A DNA stretch of 64,000 nucleotides, taken from Alkaliphilus hydrothermalis (GTDB taxonomy: Bacteria > Bacillota > Clostridia > Peptostreptococcales > Natronincolaceae). A model generated the notes under the pieces. That model saw nothing but the letters and a program-made list of their open reading frames with translations. It was not told the DNA's origin and made no database searches. Shown piece after piece: positions 17,355 through 26,898 of the stretch. How positions within the stretch are numbered: the first letter of the stretch is position 1; each line of letters begins with the position of its first letter. Where the stretch lies: the NCBI RefSeq assembly GCF_016908555.1, contig NZ_JAFBEE010000014.1, positions 19,082 through 83,081 of the forward strand, read 5' to 3'. The position numbers and the translations under genes were made by a program.

Positions 17355-17463
17355 TTATCCACATATGTTTCATTATTCAAATAATTATCATTACAATTGT
17401 TCAGCTACTTATTCACACAAACCACAAAGCTATGCACAGGTGTTCGGTGGATAATGTGGATAA
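17355..17463. promoter_or_regulatory. DnaA-box cluster about 35 kb from oriC
   Basis: Three DnaA boxes within 110 bp: TTATCCACA at 17355-17363, TTATTCACA at 17409-17417 (both plus) and TGTGGATAA at 17455-17463 (minus). A further GGTGGATAA half-match adjoins the last. The first box lies about 34 bp upstream of the selenoprotein -35 element; the last is inside the 3' end of the GNAT gene. Confidence 0.65.
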
Positions 17464-18059
17464 CATTTTAGGTTGTCAATAAACATTCCTTTAGTTATGT
17501 ACATATGGATATAATTACACTGCAACATATCATCTGACTTCTTAAAAAATCTTTGATATTCCTTTAAATTATCATTCTCAAATACTGGTAATGATTGGTC
17601 CTCAAAGTTTTCATATACGCTCTCTTTTGTAGCAAATCCACAATTTTCATAGCACCTTTGGGCTCTAATATTAAACTCAGCTACCCGTAATTTCAATTGT
17701 TTCATTTTTAGTGTCTTAAAATAATAATAGATAAAACTCTTTAGCGCATCTGTTCCATATCCTTTGTTCATATATTTGGGATCAAATACAATCCCAAGTT
17801 CACTACTTCTTCTTAACCAATTAATATCCCTTAAAGATATATATCCTATTAAGACATCGTCCTCGTTAAATATTGCAAAACTTTTTCGTGTTAAAGAGTC
17901 CTTCTTTCTACCAAACCAATAATTCCTTTCCTCTCTATTCATCTTAGGAAAAGTATAACAGTAAAACAATGGATTTCTGTGTGTACCCCAAAGTTGCATC
18001 TTATCTATATGAGGTCTTTTGAGTTTAGTAATATATGTTTTCTTCCCCCTTACAAGCAC
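17430..18059 (-). CDS. GNAT family N-acetyltransferase
   Basis: A 209-aa acetyltransferase-like protein. The segment LIGYISLRDINWLRRSSELGIVFDPKYMNKGYGTDALKSFI is the acetyl-CoA-binding core (motif A, here KGYGTDAL) of RimJ/RimL-type GNATs, and FNIRAQRCYENCGF is the usual motif B region. The substrate is unknown. A GTG at 18059 with GGAGG seven bases upstream is a better start than an ATG six codons earlier, which overlaps that ribosome-binding site. Its C-terminal end carries a DnaA box in the DNA. Confidence 0.85.
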   Translation of the reverse strand: MLVRGKKTYITKLKRPHIDKMQLWGTHRNPLFYCYTFPKMNREERNYWFGRKKDSLTRKSFAIFNEDDVLIGYISLRDINWLRRSSELGIVFDPKYMNKGYGTDALKSFIYYYFKTLKMKQLKLRVAEFNIRAQRCYENCGFATKESVYENFEDQSLPVFENDNLKEYQRFFKKSDDMLQCNYIHMYITKGMFIDNLKCYPHYPPNTCA

Positions 18060-18179
18060 GATTATACCTCCATCCATTCCCCATTTGGATAGTTATTTAA
18101 GCAGAGGAAATTACATATTTATTCTCTAAATACGCAATTTCCTCTTTAGTATTTTTATATTCTTATTAATTATTGCCCA

Positions 18180-19376
18180 TTACTTTTCTTTTATACTTTG
18201 GGCAAATGATTTACCAAAATCTCTACAAGTACAACAAATTTCAGCATCCGGTAGGAAAGTAATCTTTAATCCCTTTTCGTATACTTTTAATTTAAGAGCT
18301 TTCGATAAACTTTCAATAATATCGACTGCTTCCCCACTCCAACCGTAAGAACCAAAGGCAGCTGTCAGTTTTCCCCTATTGGTGATTGGATTCACTACAG
18401 AGAATAAATCATATATTTGTGGTAATATATTTTGATTAATTGTTGGAGAACCGATAATTAAACCATCAGACAATTCTACCTTTATAGCCACATCTGCAAC
18501 ATGCATTGTTTCAATATCACATAAATCTGCCATAAGACCTTCTTCTTCCACACCTACAGCAATGGCCTCTGCCACCTTCTTTGTATATCCATATGCAGAT
18601 ACATAAGGAATAAATACACGTCCCTGTTGACGAGTGTTTACCTTTTCTATAGCCCATTCTTTATATGTGTTGACATATTCCCATACATTTTCCCTAAGCA
18701 CTGGGCCATGACCAACTGCGATTAAATCTATTTCAAGGTCTTTTATTCTATCAATAGCCTCTAGTAGATATTTACTAAAGGGACTAATAATCACATCAAA
18801 ATAATATCGATAGGCTTCCGTAAAATCCCCTGCTAAGTCATTAAATATCTTATCATCACAGTAATGACATCCAAATGAATCGCAGGTAAATAATACTTTA
18901 TCCTCCACTAAATAAGTGTACATACTATCGGGCCAGTGTAAAAATGGGGCATCAATGAATTTCAACGTCTTATTCCCTAGATCAAGGGTATCCCCACCCT
19001 TTACAATAAGAGATTTAAATTCATGATTTATCATTTCTCTTAAGAACCTGATGGCTGATCTAGTACCAACCACTGTTGCATTAGGTGCCACCTTTAGTAG
19101 TTGCTTTAGACTACCTGAGTGGTCTGGTTCAGTATGATCCATAATGATATATTGAATTTCAGAAGGATCTGTTAACTCTTTAATTTTATCAATATATTCC
19201 TCATGGAATCTTTCCTTAACAGTTTCTACAATTGCTTTCTTCTCAGCATCAATAAAATATGAATTGTATGTGGTTCCAAATTTTGTTTCCATGACCACAT
19301 CAAAGGTTACTAGATTAGGGTCTAATGCGCCAATCCATTTAATATCGTTAGTTATGTCTACAATTTTATTTTTCAT
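18180..19376 (-). CDS. fprA: FprA-type flavodiiron protein
   Basis: A-type flavoprotein of 398 aa that reduces O2 or NO to protect anaerobes. The N-terminal beta-lactamase-like diiron domain has the ligand motifs DHTEPDHSG, LHWPD, CDSFGCHY and GHGP. The C-terminal flavodoxin domain begins RVFIPYVSAYGYTKKVAEAI, the FMN-binding loop. The ATG at 19376 follows GGGAGGGG; an upstream in-frame ATG has no ribosome-binding site. It lies about 60 nt after dnaB on the same strand and may be read from the dnaB operon. Confidence 0.95.
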   Translation of the reverse strand: MKNKIVDITNDIKWIGALDPNLVTFDVVMETKFGTTYNSYFIDAEKKAIVETVKERFHEEYIDKIKELTDPSEIQYIIMDHTEPDHSGSLKQLLKVAPNATVVGTRSAIRFLREMINHEFKSLIVKGGDTLDLGNKTLKFIDAPFLHWPDSMYTYLVEDKVLFTCDSFGCHYCDDKIFNDLAGDFTEAYRYYFDVIISPFSKYLLEAIDRIKDLEIDLIAVGHGPVLRENVWEYVNTYKEWAIEKVNTRQQGRVFIPYVSAYGYTKKVAEAIAVGVEEEGLMADLCDIETMHVADVAIKVELSDGLIIGSPTINQNILPQIYDLFSVVNPITNRGKLTAAFGSYGWSGEAVDIIESLSKALKLKVYEKGLKITFLPDAEICCTCRDFGKSFAQSIKEK

Positions 19377-19436
19377 TAATAAAATCCCCTCCCAATACAT
19401 ATTTGCCCCTTTTTTTGCTTTACAATCACTTTTTTA

Positions 19437-20777
19437 TCATTCTCTATATCTTTCAAAATCATGGAATTTTTGGAAGTTGCCCAACCATACTAATTCAACT
19501 GCTCCAGTCTCCCCATGTCTATGTTTTGCAATAATAACTTCGGCTAGATTTTTCTTTTCACTATCTGCATGATAGTATTCATCTCGATACAAAAACATGA
19601 CTAAGTCAGCATCCTGCTCGATGGCCCCCGACTCCCTTAAGTCTGAAAGAATCGGTCTATGATCTGCTCTTAGCTCTGGTGCACGGGATAGCTGTGATAG
19701 GGCAATTACGGGACAATCAAGCTCCTTTGCCATAATCTTAAGATTACGGGAAATTGCTGAGATTTCCTGTTGTCTACTCTCAGACCTTTTATCCCCTTGC
19801 ATTAATTGCAGGTAGTCAACCATTACCAAGTCTAACCCCTTTTCCATCTTTAACCGCCTGCATTTGGATCTCATCTCCATTACCGATATACCTGGTGTGT
19901 CGTCGAAGAATAACTTTGCTTGGGATAGAGGAATCATCGCTTGTGCAATTTTGCCCCATTCTTCTTCATTTAGATTACCTACTTGAATTTTTCCTAAGTC
20001 CACCATAGATTCTGAGGCCAGCATCCTTAGCATCAACTGTTCCTTCGACATCTCCAGACTAAATACAGCTACTGAAGCACCAGCTTTAACAGCGGCATTT
20101 TGGGCTAAATTAAGGGAAAAGGCCGATTTACCCATTGCAGGTCTTGCAGCTACCAAGATTAAGTCTGTTTTATGAAGACCACTCAATTTTTTATCAAGAT
20201 CAATAAAACCCGTTGATAAACCCGTTAGCCCTGTTTTATCTTCATAAAGCTTTTCAATCTGGTCAAAGGTAGTTGATAGTACTTCTTTGATGGGGGTAAA
20301 GCCCTCTTGTGATCTATTTTGAGATAGGTCATAGATACTTTTTTGGGCCTGCTCAAGAATATCTGTTACTTCCAACTCGGCACTATACCCTAAGCTTATA
20401 ATCTCCTCTGATGAGTGGATCAGCCGCCTCAATGTAGCCTTCTCTTGTACAATTTCTGCATAATACCTTACATTGGTTGCAATAAAAACTGCCGATGATA
20501 AACTTGTTAAGTAGGTAATACCCCCAACAGCATCAAGGGTCCCTCTATTTTTTAGTTCTTCTGTAATTGTAATCAAGTCAACTGGCTCATTCTTATTAAA
20601 TAGTGTATAGACGGCTTCAAAGATCTCTTGATGGGCCTTTTTGTAAAAGTCCTCTGTATTGAGTACCTCCAAGGCAACTAATATTGCCTCTCGATCTAGA
20701 AGCATTGAACCTAGTACTGATTGTTCTGCTTCTATACTATGGGGTGGTACTTTGTTAAATTGATTCAATGCTTCCAT
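19437..20777 (-). CDS. dnaB: Replicative DNA helicase DnaB
   Basis: Hexameric 5'-3' fork helicase, called DnaC in Bacillus. The 446-aa protein begins with the DnaB N-terminal domain (PPHSIEAEQSVLGSMLLDREA), followed by the RecA-like motor with Walker A ARPAMGKSAF and Walker B LVMVDYLQLM. Near the C-terminus is RESGAIEQDADLVMFLYRDEYY. No intein. AGGAGG precedes the ATG. It follows rplI by about 50 nt in the conserved yybS-gdpP-rplI-dnaB order. Confidence 0.97.
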   Translation of the reverse strand: MEALNQFNKVPPHSIEAEQSVLGSMLLDREAILVALEVLNTEDFYKKAHQEIFEAVYTLFNKNEPVDLITITEELKNRGTLDAVGGITYLTSLSSAVFIATNVRYYAEIVQEKATLRRLIHSSEEIISLGYSAELEVTDILEQAQKSIYDLSQNRSQEGFTPIKEVLSTTFDQIEKLYEDKTGLTGLSTGFIDLDKKLSGLHKTDLILVAARPAMGKSAFSLNLAQNAAVKAGASVAVFSLEMSKEQLMLRMLASESMVDLGKIQVGNLNEEEWGKIAQAMIPLSQAKLFFDDTPGISVMEMRSKCRRLKMEKGLDLVMVDYLQLMQGDKRSESRQQEISAISRNLKIMAKELDCPVIALSQLSRAPELRADHRPILSDLRESGAIEQDADLVMFLYRDEYYHADSEKKNLAEVIIAKHRHGETGAVELVWLGNFQKFHDFERYRE

Positions 20778-20829
20778 AAAAATCCTCCTAATTTCAATGA
20801 AGGGTTGGAGAATACTCCAACCCTACGTG

Positions 20830-21276
20830 CTACTCTTCTACAACATGTACTTTTAGATTGCCAACCACCGTAGGATAAACCTTCACCTCTACTGTACTCA
20901 TTCCTAATACTCTTATTGGTTCTGGTAGAACCAGTTTTCTCTTATCAATTTTGATTTTGTGTTTCTTTTGAAGGGTTTCTACGATATCTTTACTGGTTAC
21001 AGATCCGAATAATCTACCACCTTCACCAGCTTTAGCTTTAATCTCTACAGTTACCTTTTCTATTTTATCAGCTAAAGCCTTTGCCTCGTCCAACTCTTTA
21101 TCCTTCTTCATTTGTTGGGACTTTTTTTGCTCTCCAAGGGTTTTCATATTACCAGCAGTTGCCTCAATAGCAAGGTTTTTAGGGAATAAATAGTTTCTTG
21201 CATATCCATCACTGGCGTTTACTACATCACCCTTCTTACCCATTCCTTTTACATCTTCCATTAATATTACCTTCAT
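20830..21276 (-). CDS. rplI: 50S ribosomal protein L9
   Basis: Structural protein of the large subunit, 148 aa, full length. MKVILMEDVKGMGKKGDVVNASDGYARNYLFPK is the conserved L9 N-terminal domain, followed by the long connecting helix (about 41-75) and the C-terminal rRNA-binding domain. The ATG overlaps the gdpP stop by four bases (ATGA), implying coupled translation. Confidence 0.97.
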   Translation of the reverse strand: MKVILMEDVKGMGKKGDVVNASDGYARNYLFPKNLAIEATAGNMKTLGEQKKSQQMKKDKELDEAKALADKIEKVTVEIKAKAGEGGRLFGSVTSKDIVETLQKKHKIKIDKRKLVLPEPIRVLGMSTVEVKVYPTVVGNLKVHVVEE

Positions 21277-23273
21277 TCTTCTTCACCTTCCTCAAAATAT
21301 TCATCTATCACTTTCTCTAATTGCTCTCTTCCTTCTTCCAGTGGACAATCCTTCAGTTGGGCCCCAGCCACCGTAAGGTGACCTCCTCCCCCTAACTTTT
21401 CTAGGATTACTTGAACATTCACAGCCCCCATGGACCTTCCACTAATAATGGTGGTTCCATCTTCTAATTGTGCTAATACAAAGGAGGCTTCAATCCCACG
21501 GATATTTAATAATTCATCAGCCGCTTGGGCTGCAATTAACTGTGCATTTTTAGTATGCAAATAAGCGGATATTGCAACTGTCCCTTGGGTAATGTGGGCA
21601 TCTTTTATCACCTCTGCCCTAGACAGCATCGTATCTAAATCATCTTGAAACAACTGTTTAACAGAAATGGTATCAGCTCCTGCCCGTTTTAGAAGGGAGG
21701 CGGCCTCAAAGGTTCTTGCTCCTGTTTTAAAGGTAAAATTCTTTGTATCTACAGCAATACCAGACAAAAGTGCATCTGCCTCAATAGGGTCGATGGATGC
21801 CTTCTCCTCCATATAGAAAAATACTTCCGTCACCAACTCACAGGTGGAGGACACATAGGTCTCATGATAATTTAACACAGTGTTTTCTATGAACTCCATT
21901 CCCCTACGATGATGATCCATTACAACAATATTATCTGTCATCTCTAGTAGTTCAGGACCTTCTGTAAAGCTTGGTCTATGGGTATCCACCACCACTAAAA
22001 GGGTATTAGGATTTATTATTTGCCTAGCCTCATCACTGGATATAATCGTCCTTTTATAAATCTCCTTCTCCATCAGGCGATTCATTAAAACGCTGATGGC
22101 TGGGTTACTACCATTCAGTACAATGTAAGATTCTTTTTTTGCATTTCTAGCTGCCCGATGGATACCAATGGCGGCTCCAAGAGAATCTAAATCTGCATTT
22201 TTATGCCCCATTACCATCACGTTTTCCGATTGCTCCATCAATTGCCTTAGGGCATGGGCAATGACTCTGGCTTTAACTTTTGTTCTTTTTTCAACAGCCT
22301 TTGTTTTTCCACCATAAAAACTAATTTTTTGATTCTTCTTTACAACTACCTGATCCCCGCCTCTACCAAGGGCTAAATCTTTTGCCGTATTGGCAAATTC
22401 GCAGGATTGCATTAAGTTTTCTCCCTCTAGACCGACTCCAATACTCAATGTAATAGGGATCTTATTACCTATATTAATATCTCTAATTTCATCTAATAGT
22501 TCAAACTTTTTAGCCTCTAGGGCATCAAGGTATTGTTTGCCAAACACTACTATAAATTTGTCATTAGTGTACTTCCTCATAAACCCCTTGAGCTTCTTTG
22601 ACCATATATTCAACCGATGATCTATTTCAGCCATAACCATTGGTCTATTGACTTCCTCTGTACTCTGCATAACTTCATCATAGTTATCAACTTGAATCAG
22701 AGCAATGATTGTCTTTTCTTCCTCATACTTCTTCTTAATCAATAAGTAATCAGTTTTTTCTACCCAATAGAGCATAATGATATAATTTGATGAATGTTCC
22801 TTAGAGAGCTTTATAATATTATACAAGACTTTAAAGTATCTGTCTCCTATCTTGATTTCACTAATTTTTTCTTTTTTATTCTGTAGTACATTCTTTAAAT
22901 CAAATTCAGGTACAAGGTCTTGTATATCCCTCTCCAGTATGTCATTTCTTTCTATAATCTCTATAAACTTTGAGTTATACCAAGTAATGGTTCCATCAAA
23001 TTCAATAATTGTCAAAGGGATTGGTAGATTTAGAATTGCTTGTTTTGTTGCAGAATCAATATCCGAAGATAGTCCTTCTATATATCTAGTCCATTCCTCC
23101 CTACGTATGTTACTGATTTTCAAGTTATAATAAATTAAGTAAGCCAGTAAAAATACTCCAGTAATTCCAATGACATGATTGTAGAAGGATATGATTATTA
23201 TGAAAAGAGATATAATAATCAAATATATTCGAGTATCCGGTACTAATAGTTTGAAAAACCTGCTATTTCTCAT
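21273..23273 (-). CDS. gdpP: Cyclic-di-AMP phosphodiesterase GdpP
   Basis: Membrane-bound enzyme of 666 aa that hydrolyses c-di-AMP. Two N-terminal transmembrane helices (about 10-50) are followed by a PAS domain, a degenerate GGDEF domain (about 175-300) and a DHH/DHHA1 module. The DHH part shows GHKNADLDSLGAAIGI, VVDTHRP and MDHHRRG, and the DHHA1 part ends GGGGHLTVAGAQL. It precedes rplI with an ATGA overlap, as in Bacillus yybT-rplI. Loss usually raises c-di-AMP and alters wall and potassium homeostasis. Confidence 0.96.
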   Translation of the reverse strand: MRNSRFFKLLVPDTRIYLIIISLFIIIISFYNHVIGITGVFLLAYLIYYNLKISNIRREEWTRYIEGLSSDIDSATKQAILNLPIPLTIIEFDGTITWYNSKFIEIIERNDILERDIQDLVPEFDLKNVLQNKKEKISEIKIGDRYFKVLYNIIKLSKEHSSNYIIMLYWVEKTDYLLIKKKYEEEKTIIALIQVDNYDEVMQSTEEVNRPMVMAEIDHRLNIWSKKLKGFMRKYTNDKFIVVFGKQYLDALEAKKFELLDEIRDINIGNKIPITLSIGVGLEGENLMQSCEFANTAKDLALGRGGDQVVVKKNQKISFYGGKTKAVEKRTKVKARVIAHALRQLMEQSENVMVMGHKNADLDSLGAAIGIHRAARNAKKESYIVLNGSNPAISVLMNRLMEKEIYKRTIISSDEARQIINPNTLLVVVDTHRPSFTEGPELLEMTDNIVVMDHHRRGMEFIENTVLNYHETYVSSTCELVTEVFFYMEEKASIDPIEADALLSGIAVDTKNFTFKTGARTFEAASLLKRAGADTISVKQLFQDDLDTMLSRAEVIKDAHITQGTVAISAYLHTKNAQLIAAQAADELLNIRGIEASFVLAQLEDGTTIISGRSMGAVNVQVILEKLGGGGHLTVAGAQLKDCPLEEGREQLEKVIDEYFEEGEEE

Positions 23274-23300
23274 ATGGATTCCTCCTAATTAACCCTATCA

Positions 23301-24230
23301 TTATTTCACTCTAATCTTTCTCATATCCGTTAATGAATCAAAGAGCCCCACCATTGCAACAAATATAAGTAGTGGACTAATAGCTGCTACTATTGCTAGT
23401 ATTATTATCCTTAATACTAAAGGTAGTTTCTTATTTTTTAGGAAAAAACTTGCAACCGATAATCCTTGAAAAAAGAAAACAAAAGTAAAGATTAGTAATA
23501 CATTACTCATTAGACTATCAGTAGGTAGCCCATCAAAATACCTTGTGAAGTAACTTAATAGCATAATAATAAAGGCCCCTAAAACAATATTTTCTGGTAA
23601 TTTAAAATAACTAAACTCTGAAAATATTACATCTTCAAATTTTAATTTATTTAAAATAGCAGTGGTTACATAATAATTAATAAAGGTTAGAAAAATAGAA
23701 TGTATAATAACAATACTTGGAAATAGGATCAAAAAATAATCTATATAATATTTAACATCATCAGCCTGAATATTCATTTCCATAAGTGGGTTTTTTTGAT
23801 GTTGAAGTGCATCCTGCAATAGGGTGGATATCTCATTAATAAAATTAAATTCTCCTACTATCGATACAAGCTGAATTAAAAGAAAGACCGTAAATATACT
23901 TATGGCTGTACCTATTCCTATAATAATAAAATCATCAATCCTCTTTTTTATCATAGAACCCATTACTAAGGCTATTGGCCCAAACAAAAATATAAGTAAT
24001 ACAGCAAACACTATGTCTATTAGAAAACCAATTATTAAACTAGCAATGAAAAAAGAAAGTACACCATATTTTATATTATATTTAGTTGTGAGGACCATAA
24101 AGGGCACTGGTATTAGGAATAATACCAAATACAACAATGGTATATAGTATAGACTAATAGCATACAGAGAGACCATAACTGCAATTATAATGGACTCCAT
24201 TAATGCCCTTCTATTAGATAACATATTCAA
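23301..24230 (-). CDS. YybS-like DUF2232 membrane protein
   Basis: A 309-aa polytopic membrane protein with about eight hydrophobic segments, in the position of yybS directly before gdpP-rplI-dnaB. DUF2232 proteins resemble the membrane components of ECF-type transporters, but no substrate is known. A TTG start at 24230 lies nine bases after AGGAG. The assignment rests on synteny and topology. Confidence 0.8.
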   Translation of the reverse strand: MNMLSNRRALMESIIIAVMVSLYAISLYYIPLLYLVLFLIPVPFMVLTTKYNIKYGVLSFFIASLIIGFLIDIVFAVLLIFLFGPIALVMGSMIKKRIDDFIIIGIGTAISIFTVFLLIQLVSIVGEFNFINEISTLLQDALQHQKNPLMEMNIQADDVKYYIDYFLILFPSIVIIHSIFLTFINYYVTTAILNKLKFEDVIFSEFSYFKLPENIVLGAFIIMLLSYFTRYFDGLPTDSLMSNVLLIFTFVFFFQGLSVASFFLKNKKLPLVLRIIILAIVAAISPLLIFVAMVGLFDSLTDMRKIRVK

Positions 24231-24249
24231 TTCAATTCACTCCTAAAAA

Positions 24250-24579
24250 TTATTTTCCTCTATTCTTCAGATGTTGGTTTAAGCTAGATAAATCACCATA
24301 CCATTTTTCCAAGTGATGATCCTCCAACATATGAAGTTTTGCCATTTCTTGTACTTTTTTATCAACTGTAGTGTAATCCATCCCCAACCTCTTCCCTAAG
24401 GAGTAGGTCACTAAAATGATATTCGCTAATACTTCAAGTATTGCCCCCTGACTATTCTTTACATTCCTTACAAGAGTATCAAAAAGAATAGCAATACTAT
24501 TTAATAGCTCACACTTTAAAAATTCTATCATCTTTATATTTCTTCCAATATCAATATTGTTTTTATCCTGATTTGACAT
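24250..24579 (-). CDS. MazG-like protein
   Basis: A 109-aa helical protein of the MazG-like group found next to yybS in Clostridia. It consists of a helical bundle with KCELLNSIAILFDTL and LANIILVTYSLGKRLGMDYTTVDKKVQEM, ending in HLEKWYGDLSSLNQHL. MazG relatives hydrolyse nucleoside triphosphates, but the usual EExxE metal-binding residues are not evident here, so catalysis is doubtful. GGGGTG precedes the ATG; the gene is 19 nt upstream of the yybS-like gene. Confidence 0.75.
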   Translation of the reverse strand: MSNQDKNNIDIGRNIKMIEFLKCELLNSIAILFDTLVRNVKNSQGAILEVLANIILVTYSLGKRLGMDYTTVDKKVQEMAKLHMLEDHHLEKWYGDLSSLNQHLKNRGK

Positions 24580-24731
24580 ATTTTCACCCCTATACTATCT
24601 TCCCAATAAGACTATCGGTTAATCAATTACCCATGTATAAAACATTCTATTTTTTCTTCTGTTTTTCCTTCTACCTACTGAGTATTTACTGTAATTTCTA
24701 ATAAAAAAATCTAGTGGCTTTGAAATATAAA

Positions 24732-24757
24732 TAAGCACGATGAAACCTACGTGCTTA
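24732..24757 (-). terminator. Terminator of the FUSC exporter gene
   Basis: TAAGCACG and CGTGCTTA form an 8-bp stem with a 10-nt loop overlapping the stop codon; the minus strand continues TTTATAT. Confidence 0.55.
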
Positions 24758-25762
24758 GAAACTTTTAATAATATTAAACTTTGACAAGGCTTCTTCTAAA
24801 TTGTACAGTATTACCATCATTTTTACAACTTCATCGGTTGGATACTGGTTAATATCTTCAGAAAACTTCAATCTATTTTTTATTTTTTGAATTATCTCCA
24901 TTACTGGAGTTAAATCTATTGGTTTTTCATTTTGTAAAATTTCAACTTCATCCTCACTATAGCGCTTCATCCTTTCCAAGATGAGTATCAAGTCAGCCTT
25001 AATCAGGTCCGTTACTTCCGGTGCAATATCTTTCTTTAGTACACTATATAGGTTGAGAAAATGCTGAAAATTTTCTTTGATGAGCTTTATAATAATGACA
25101 ATTTCCTTGCTATTTCGCTTTCCATACACCCACAGCTTATCTTCCTTTAATTGTAGTTTTATGAACTTCTCAGATTCTTTAATTTCTTGGTCCATCATTT
25201 CAATCTCTTTATCGGATATATCCATGGACTCTGGTTTCTGTCTTAAAAGAATACCCAAAGCTACTATATAATACTTCCATATGTCCCTTGATGCCTTTTT
25301 AATCTCTTCTGTAGCCTTTACGTCATATGTAGGGGGGTAAATTAAGTAATTGATCAACACTGCAATGCCTATCCCGATAAAGGTATCTATTAATCGATTA
25401 AAAGCATATCCCAAATGATTTGTGCTGATATTTACAAAGACGGCGATAAAAACAACCCCTGCTATATTAATAGACTCGTTCCAGCGGAGTTGATTCATGA
25501 TGTATATTAGTAGTATAATTCCAATACCTGCAAAAATAAAGTTTTGAGGCGTAAACGAAACAAATATCAAACCCACCAATGCTCCAATAAAGGTGCCCAA
25601 CATTCGATTAACCCCGATCCTCCAGGAGTCAGATATTGTTGGTTGAATAGCTATTAGAGCTGCCACCATAGTAAAGAATGGGTCTGTATCTAATAAACCT
25701 ACCACCAACATTGATAAGCTAATGGCTATACCAGTCTTTATGGTCCGTAATCCTATTTTCAT
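24755..25762 (-). CDS. Aromatic acid exporter family (FUSC/DUF939) membrane protein
   Basis: A 335-aa protein whose N-terminal half carries about six transmembrane segments with the family signature DPFFTMVAALIAIQPTISDSWRIGVNRMLGTFIGALVGL. The C-terminal half (about 155-335) is a soluble helical domain. This is the ArAE/FUSC arrangement; the exported substrate is unknown. GGTGAG precedes the ATG. Standalone gene with its own terminator. Confidence 0.85.
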   Translation of the reverse strand: MKIGLRTIKTGIAISLSMLVVGLLDTDPFFTMVAALIAIQPTISDSWRIGVNRMLGTFIGALVGLIFVSFTPQNFIFAGIGIILLIYIMNQLRWNESINIAGVVFIAVFVNISTNHLGYAFNRLIDTFIGIGIAVLINYLIYPPTYDVKATEEIKKASRDIWKYYIVALGILLRQKPESMDISDKEIEMMDQEIKESEKFIKLQLKEDKLWVYGKRNSKEIVIIIKLIKENFQHFLNLYSVLKKDIAPEVTDLIKADLILILERMKRYSEDEVEILQNEKPIDLTPVMEIIQKIKNRLKFSEDINQYPTDEVVKMMVILYNLEEALSKFNIIKSF

Positions 25763-26073
25763 AATCTCACCGATCCCATCCTTAGAAGATGAATTTTTAC
25801 TACTATTTTAAGATGTCCTATTACCCTATATAACATTATATAACACTTTTTAGTTTGATAATATACTTATATATGCCTCCCAAAAGATATTATTAATCAG
25901 TCCATTAGTTTAAAATGAGCTATTATAATAAAAGTACTATGTTTTGTAATAAAAAAACTAATTATGATTTTTAAAACTCCTGTAACTTCCCTTGAATGAT
26001 AAAACAAAATAAAAAAGACCGATCCTCTCAGTCTTTTAAAACTACTTCCATATACGCTATACTATCAAACTCT
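25763..26073. other. Intergenic stretch between the exporter gene and bofA
   Basis: About 310 bp of AT-rich DNA. Apart from the bofA terminator at its right end I see no gene or clear regulatory element. Confidence 0.6.
26011..26041 (-). terminator. Terminator after bofA
   Basis: AAAAGAC and GTCTTTT form a stem followed by a T-run on the minus strand, 35-60 nt after the bofA stop. Confidence 0.65.
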
Positions 26074-26346
26074 TTATAATACCATACCTAATGCTAGTAT
26101 TAATACCAATCCTGGTACTCCTAAGAATCCAACTATCAGTGCAGTAAGTGGATTAATAGTGATATTTAATCCAAAGTATGCCCCAATGAAGTTAAATATT
26201 AATAAACAGACCCCTCCAATAATTCCATTCCATATTAGTTTTCCTACAAGCTTTAGAGGGACTAAAAGCACCCATCCCACTACATAAAGTAATATTAACC
26301 CAAGGGCGTAGGCCAATATAATATTAATTTCTAATCCCATATCCAT
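26074..26346 (-). CDS. bofA: Pro-sigma-K processing inhibitor BofA family protein
   Basis: A 90-aa membrane protein with three hydrophobic segments and the motif LTALIVGFLGVPGLVLILAL at the C-terminus, characteristic of BofA. In Bacillus BofA sits in the outer forespore membrane and holds the SpoIVFB protease inactive until late sporulation. It lies beside yaaL, as in Bacillus, but recR is 5 kb away. AGGTGAGG precedes the ATG. Confidence 0.9.
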   Translation of the reverse strand: MDMGLEINIILAYALGLILLYVVGWVLLVPLKLVGKLIWNGIIGGVCLLIFNFIGAYFGLNITINPLTALIVGFLGVPGLVLILALGMVL

Positions 26347-26397
26347 ATCCTCACCTCAGCATTAGATTGCTAATTCTATCTGCATTATAGATAAATA

Positions 26398-26436
26398 AAA
26401 AAATAGGAGTAGTAATATTTTTACTACTCCTATAAT
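26398..26436 (-). terminator. Terminator after yaaL
   Basis: A 13-bp perfect stem, ATAGGAGTAGTAA (26404-26416) with TTACTACTCCTAT (26422-26434), is followed by T-rich sequence on the minus strand. Confidence 0.85.
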
Positions 26437-26472
26437 TATATAGCTTCTTGTTACTTATTATGACGGCTTCAT

Positions 26473-26772
26473 CTAAAAATTAACTCTGATACCTTCCTCT
26501 TTAGCTTTTTTAAGTAAGTAAACATATCGACTTCTAGCTGCCTCCACCTTGTATATTGCATGATCTATCAAGTCCGGATCAGAGACATTTTGAAATAATT
26601 GCTCTGCATTACGCCACTCTTCGTGGGCTTTATTGATAATATTAACAAACTCTTGATTCTCATCAACTTCTTCTTCCTTTAAATCATTTACCCTATTATA
26701 TAATTCCCCTAAAAAACTACCTATGCTTACAAAAACATTATCTTTCTTTACAGCAACTTTTTCTTGACTCAT
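26473..26772 (-). CDS. yaaL: YaaL family (DUF2508) protein
   Basis: Small 99-aa helical protein. EEWRNAEQLFQNVSDPDLID followed by HAIYKVEAARSRYVYLLKKAKEEGI is the DUF2508 signature. In Bacillus yaaL lies between recR and bofA; its function is unknown. The ATG at 26772 follows AAGGGGCG; the longer frame has an unlikely basic N-terminal extension. It is separated from bofA by a strong terminator. Confidence 0.88.
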   Translation of the reverse strand: MSQEKVAVKKDNVFVSIGSFLGELYNRVNDLKEEEVDENQEFVNIINKAHEEWRNAEQLFQNVSDPDLIDHAIYKVEAARSRYVYLLKKAKEEGIRVNF

Positions 26773-26898
26773 TATGGATCGCCCCTTTTTGATTACTCTC
26801 TTATCAATTAGGTTATCCATTTTTTCCATTTTTGATACAGTTTAAGTATTAAAAAAATGAAAAATTTACCTAAAATTATGCTGTGTATTTTATCAATC

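Noticed and set aside
18103..18145. Inverted repeat AGAGGAAATT/AATTTCCTCT between the GNAT and fprA genes
   Set aside because: A 23-nt loop and no T-run on either side; not convincing as a terminator or operator.
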